Positions 60,510-64,000 of a stretch of DNA of 64,000 nucleotides are shown one piece after another. Position numbers and translations under genes: made by a program. This DNA is from Erysipelotrichaceae bacterium (GTDB lineage: Bacteria > Bacillota_I > Bacilli_A > Erysipelotrichales > Coprobacillaceae): assembly GCA_018365815.1 (NCBI GenBank), contig JAGZJH010000011.1:1-64000 (forward strand), read 5' to 3'. Each line of letters starts with the position of its first letter. The first letter of the stretch is position 1. The notes under the pieces are model-generated. The model was not told the origin of the DNA and made no database searches. It saw nothing but the letters and a program-made list of their open reading frames with translations.

Positions 60510-61850
60510 TTAACGATAATTTTCTTTTAAATATTGAGTGATTTCAATAAGATGCATACCTTGTGAACCTTTTGCTAAAATCACATCATTGGGTTGTAGA
60601 AATTGGTCTATTTTCTTTATTAAATCTTGGTTTGATTGAAAATAATATACATTTTCTATTCCATTTCTTTTAGCACTATCTACAATAAACCTTGATTCTT
60701 TGCCCACACATAACACTAAATCTATTTTCTTTTCACTTAAAATATGTCCAACTTGTCGATGTAAATCTTCACTAAATTCACCTAATTCAAGCATATCTGC
60801 TAAAATAACAACTTTACGATTTTCGTATTTAGAAAGCACATCAATACTTGAAAGCATTGAGTCTAAGTTAGCATTATATGTGCCATCAATTAAAGTTATG
60901 CCATGATTTAGATTAACAAAATCCATTCTTTTTTTCGTTAATTCAAAAGATTCGATACCAGAAATTATTTGATGGATAGGAATATGAAGTAAATCCCCCA
61001 CTGCAATAGAAGCCAATGCGTTGAGTATAAAATGACTACCCGGTACATTCACTTCAATGGTTTGATTATTATATTCAAATGTGCTTAAATGCGGTAATAT
61101 CACCGTTTCTTTAGCTTGATATGAAGAGGAATTTTCAATTCCAAAGGTAATGACTTCATGTGTCAAAGCATATTCATGAAGTAAATCATTATCATTATTT
61201 ACGACTAACTTTCCGCCTTCATTCATTCCATCTATAATTTCTAACTTTGCACGTAAAATATTTTCTCTTGAACCTAAGTTACCTATATGAGCTGTTCCAA
61301 CATTTGTGATGATTGCATAATCAGGTTTAGCAATTTGACTTAATAAATGAATTTCTCCTAAATGACTCATTCCCATCTCTAAAACCATCACTTCTTCACC
61401 ATGATAATTAAGCATTGTTAAAGGAAGACCAATATGGTTATTATAATTTCCTTGTGTTTTTAAAGTTTTATAACGTGTTGCAATCACACTTGCCACCATA
61501 TCTTTGGTACTGGTTTTTCCAACACTACCAGTAATTGCAACCACCTTAACATCTCTATTATTTCTTAGATAAGAAGCCATTTCTTGTAAAGCTTTTAAAG
61601 TATCTTTTACAAAAATAACAGTTTTATCTTGAGGATAACTTTCATGACGTGAAGTGATAATTGCACTCGCCCCTTGTTTAAATGCCTCATCAATAAAATC
61701 ATGACCATCAAAAACTTCTCCTACTAATGGAATATACATATCTTTAGGTTTTATTTTTCGTGTATCCTGACAAAATCCTTGAATGTCTTGAGATAATTCA
61801 CCACTAATTAAAATTCCGTTTGTTGCCTCAATTATTTCCCAAACTTTCAT
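60510..61850 (-). CDS. murF: UDP-MurNAc-tripeptide--D-alanyl-D-alanine ligase
   Basis: The 446-residue Mur ligase adds D-Ala-D-Ala to the stem peptide. It has the N-terminal MurF domain (FCQDTRKIKPKDMYIPLVGEVFDGHDF), ATP loop AITGSVGKTSTKDM, NYNNHIGLPLT, VLEMGMSHLGEI and the C-terminal DGTYNANLDSM. It sits upstream of ddl. GAGAGGGG precedes the ATG. Confidence 0.96.
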   Translation of the reverse strand: MKVWEIIEATNGILISGELSQDIQGFCQDTRKIKPKDMYIPLVGEVFDGHDFIDEAFKQGASAIITSRHESYPQDKTVIFVKDTLKALQEMASYLRNNRDVKVVAITGSVGKTSTKDMVASVIATRYKTLKTQGNYNNHIGLPLTMLNYHGEEVMVLEMGMSHLGEIHLLSQIAKPDYAIITNVGTAHIGNLGSRENILRAKLEIIDGMNEGGKLVVNNDNDLLHEYALTHEVITFGIENSSSYQAKETVILPHLSTFEYNNQTIEVNVPGSHFILNALASIAVGDLLHIPIHQIISGIESFELTKKRMDFVNLNHGITLIDGTYNANLDSMLSSIDVLSKYENRKVVILADMLELGEFSEDLHRQVGHILSEKKIDLVLCVGKESRFIVDSAKRNGIENVYYFQSNQDLIKKIDQFLQPNDVILAKGSQGMHLIEITQYLKENYR

Positions 61851-61908
61851 TTCGACCCCTCTCTTTCATAGTTTAATTATACAATAAATAATCTTTCAAA
61901 CAAGGTAA

Positions 61909-61937
61909 AAGCAGATAAAATATATTCTATCTGCTTA
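61909..61937 (-). terminator. Terminator behind the 99-residue membrane protein gene
   Basis: AAGCAGATA / TATCTGCTT-type stem with a T run on the minus strand. Confidence 0.7.
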
Positions 61938-61941
61938 ATAA

Positions 61942-62241
61942 TTAATGATTCTCCGTTTCATCAATCACTGTATAGTCTGCTTCGATTATATCACCATTGC
62001 TATTTGAAGAGTGATAACTTGAATAATCTTGATTATAATTTGAGTTGTATGTATTGTAATCATCAGAAGTTTGATAATGTTTAGAGTTTTTTGGGTTGTC
62101 TGTAAAAAATATTCCTTTAATAATCTTAACTGCTACAATAACTAAATAGATTAATATAAATAGCCAAAAAAATCTTGCGAAAAAACTTAGCACTAACATC
62201 ATTAAAAGTACACCTATAAGAACATATAAAAATCCACTCAC
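61942..62241 (-). CDS. Small membrane protein with a polar Ser/Asn/Tyr-rich tail
   Basis: The 99-residue protein has two or three hydrophobic segments in residues 3-46 followed by a low-complexity tail of Ser, Asn, Tyr and Asp, ending in acidic residues. It starts with GTG after AGGAAG. No family is recognised. Confidence 0.55.
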   Translation of the reverse strand: MSGFLYVLIGVLLMMLVLSFFARFFWLFILIYLVIVAVKIIKGIFFTDNPKNSKHYQTSDDYNTYNSNYNQDYSSYHSSNSNGDIIEADYTVIDETENH

Positions 62242-62295
62242 TTATATCACTTCCTTTTTTCATAGATTATCATGGTTAAATAAACTTAATGTGAA

Positions 62296-62505
62296 CTAAT
62301 AGAAAAGTTCCATTATTTCTACCTCTAATCCATTGGCAATTTTTTCAATTGCTTTAAGTGAAACATTTCGTGTTCCTCTTTCAACATCAGAGATATAATT
62401 TTTTGATACACCACAACGAAAAGAAAGTTCTTCTTGCGACCATTTTCTTTGCATTCGTAATGCGCGTACTCGTTTCCCAAATTTTTCTTCTACATTCATA
62501 GTCAT
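62296..62505 (-). CDS. XRE-family HTH regulator
   Basis: The 69-residue protein is a lone Cro/CI-type HTH (KWSQEELSFRCGVSKNYISDVERGTRN). It overlaps the whiA stop as ATGA, so it is translationally coupled to whiA. It could be a small repressor in the rapZ-whiA region; target unknown. Confidence 0.88.
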   Translation of the reverse strand: MTMNVEEKFGKRVRALRMQRKWSQEELSFRCGVSKNYISDVERGTRNVSLKAIEKIANGLEVEIMELFY

Positions 62506-63446
62506 TCATTCATCGCCTTTAATTTTGATACTTCTTCGTTAATTTTTTTAAAACGACGATGCAATCCTGATTTAGATATTTTATCACCATATTTTTCTTC
62601 ATATACAATTGCCAGTTCATTTAAACTTAAATCCGGATTTTCTAAACGTGTATATGCAATCTCACGCGTTTTTTCATCAAATAATTCTAAGCCTACAGTC
62701 TCTTGAATATATTTAATATCATTTAACTGCTGATTAGCAGCATTCATCGTTTTCATTTCATTAGCAATCTCACAATTTTCCAAACGGTTGATGTTGTTGA
62801 TGAAATCACGGTCTATACGTATAGATTCAAATGACATGTAAGAACTTGATGCACCTACTAACCCTAAAAAATCACCTATTTTTTCTGCTGATTTTATATA
62901 AATAATATATCTTGTACGTCGAGTGATGATTTTAGCATTCAGTTCAAAAGTATTCATTAAATATTGGATAAACAACGCTAATTCTTCGTTTGCCACTGAA
63001 ATTTCTAAATGGTAATTTGCAGTAGAAGGATGATTCACACTTCCTGTAGCTAAAAATGCACCGGCTAAAAATGCACGTTTACAACATTGTTTTGAAACAA
63101 TTGCACCTTGTGGAACATCTGTTAAACCTATTCCAGAAAAAAGTCCTAAATCATCAAGAATTTCCCTCGCTTTTGTTACTCGAACTGTGTATATGTTATT
63201 TTTTTTTAGTTTCATTTTTCGTGAGACTTTAAATTCTATTGTTGGTTTATAAATTTCTTTTAAAAGTTTATGAACTTTTGAAGCAATTTTAGCGTTTTCT
63301 GTACGTATATCTATTGTTAAACCATGATGAGATAATGATAATGTGCCACTGATTTTTATAATTGCTGCTAGAAGTGCTTTGCCACAACATTCATCAAAAT
63401 CATTAAATACAATTTCTTCCTTAACAGTTCGTGAAAATGAAATCAC
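62502..63446 (-). CDS. whiA: WhiA regulator (LAGLIDADG-HTH protein)
   Basis: The 314-residue protein has the WhiA N-terminal half related to LAGLIDADG endonucleases (KRAFLAGAFLATGSVNHPS is the conserved loop) and a C-terminal HTH (LNELAIVYEEKYGDKISKSG, then LHRRFKKI). WhiA influences cell division and, in some bacteria, sporulation. It begins with a GTG after GGAGG at six bases. It follows rapZ, a widely conserved pairing. Confidence 0.95.
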   Translation of the reverse strand: MISFSRTVKEEIVFNDFDECCGKALLAAIIKISGTLSLSHHGLTIDIRTENAKIASKVHKLLKEIYKPTIEFKVSRKMKLKKNNIYTVRVTKAREILDDLGLFSGIGLTDVPQGAIVSKQCCKRAFLAGAFLATGSVNHPSTANYHLEISVANEELALFIQYLMNTFELNAKIITRRTRYIIYIKSAEKIGDFLGLVGASSSYMSFESIRIDRDFINNINRLENCEIANEMKTMNAANQQLNDIKYIQETVGLELFDEKTREIAYTRLENPDLSLNELAIVYEEKYGDKISKSGLHRRFKKINEEVSKLKAMNE

Positions 63447-63457
63447 ATAATCCCTCC

Positions 63458-64000
63458 TTAATGATCAGCATCCCGATGTAAACGATGAACTTGATAATAT
63501 TTTGAATAGTAATCTGCAAAATAATTTGTTAAAGTGACTGAGCGATGTTGTCCTCCAGTACAACCAATCCCTACTACTAAGTGCATTCTACCTTCAAGTT
63601 CAAAATTTTTAAATAAATAATCTAACATAGGAATCATTCGTCGAATAAATTCTTGCGTTTCTTCTTTTTCAATTACATAATTATAAACAGCTTCATCATT
63701 CCCGGTTCCCTCTCTTAATTCATCAATATAGAAAGGATTAGGCAAGAAACGAACATCAAACATTAAATCTAAGTCTTTAGGAATCCCATGTTTGTATCCA
63801 AATGAAACAAAACTAATTCTAAAAGGATCAGTCTCACTTCGTAAATAATAATTTTCAATAATGGCTTGAAGTTTACTTGGTTTAAGCATACTTGTATCGA
63901 TAATTTTACTTGAAGTACGTTGAACCGGCAAAGAAATTTCTCGTTCAAATTTAATTGCTTCTTCTAAAGAAGCTGCACGTTCACTAATTAGTAATGGGTG
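63458..64000 (-). CDS. rapZ: RapZ (YvcJ) nucleotide-binding protein, C-terminal part
   Basis: The gene runs off the right edge; 180 residues are visible, beginning HPLLISERAASLEEAIKFER at the edge. The C-terminal RapZ domain shows FVSFGYKHGIP, DLMFDVRFLPNPF, GIGCTGGQHRSV and a final HRD end. The N-terminal Walker ATPase half lies outside the window. RapZ senses glucosamine-6-phosphate in some bacteria. It is followed by whiA. Confidence 0.93.
   Translation of the reverse strand, partial: HPLLISERAASLEEAIKFEREISLPVQRTSSKIIDTSMLKPSKLQAIIENYYLRSETDPFRISFVSFGYKHGIPKDLDLMFDVRFLPNPFYIDELREGTGNDEAVYNYVIEKEETQEFIRRMIPMLDYLFKNFELEGRMHLVVGIGCTGGQHRSVTLTNYFADYYSKYYQVHRLHRDADH

Noticed and set aside
1..64000. 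CRISPR arrays, tRNA or rRNA genes
   Set aside because: No regularly spaced repeats and no cloverleaf or rRNA-like sequence were seen on reading.

Overview
The window is strongly AT-rich, densely coded DNA of a low-GC Gram-positive anaerobe (Bacillota). The rqcP-yabP-yabQ-divIC block, argS-rpoE, rapZ-whiA, gapA-pgk-tpiA, adhE and an Nfn-type transhydrogenase pair suggest a fermentative, probably spore-forming member of the Erysipelotrichia or a related class. This placement is inferred from gene content; there is no rRNA in the window. Most genes lie on the minus strand. I found no tRNA, rRNA, CRISPR array or complete insertion sequence.

Layout. 1-400: remnants, one resembling the C-terminus of an Rpn-type (PD-(D/E)XK) transposase-like protein. 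518-1354: a DUF368/PopT-type undecaprenyl-phosphate carrier. 1421-6758 (minus): an envelope, division and sporulation cluster reading GDPD, rqcP, yabP, yabQ, divIC, murE, ung, folC. 6809-12603: a zinc-ribbon membrane protein, a Ca2+/Na+ antiporter, YitT, CutC, an M20 peptidase and a glycosylasparaginase. 12929-21459: the glycolytic block gpmI, tpiA, pgk, gapA, interrupted by small membrane proteins and by a decayed second copy of the tpiA 3' end. 21744-26545: clpP, then an accessory patch with two exported-protein/membrane-partner pairs, an unlisted ribbon-helix-helix gene, a strong promoter reading into a perfect hairpin, gene remnants and a membrane-bound HTH regulator. 26927-31420: rpoE, argS, a DUF1934 protein and a class A PBP. 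31446-36714: a Ugp-like ABC importer operon ending in an alkaline-phosphatase-superfamily phosphodiesterase. 36952-44361: an HD phosphohydrolase, a purine nucleoside phosphorylase, a second YitT, an endonuclease/exonuclease/phosphatase pseudogene, a MATE pump and a YtrA-type GntR/ABC operon. 44449-51173: GNAT, NfnAB, HAD phosphatases, and a PII-like / HdeD-papain fusion / VanZ trio. 51623-58049: adhE, a HAD phosphatase and a very long Sel1-repeat protein. 58184-58731: an internally deleted group II intron placed directly after a terminator. 58760-64000: ddl, murF, a small HTH, whiA and partial rapZ.

How the genes work together. PopT, MurE, MurF, Ddl, the PBP, DivIC and FolC/Ung form a cell-wall and growth backbone. 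Glycolysis feeds AdhE and the Nfn complex for redox balance; adhE carries Rex-like and cre-like sites. The accessory patch at 22-26 kb and the intron scar are the least ordinary parts. Several start codons were moved from the longest open frame to the codon that has a Shine-Dalgarno sequence; most strikingly, yabP appears to start at CTG.
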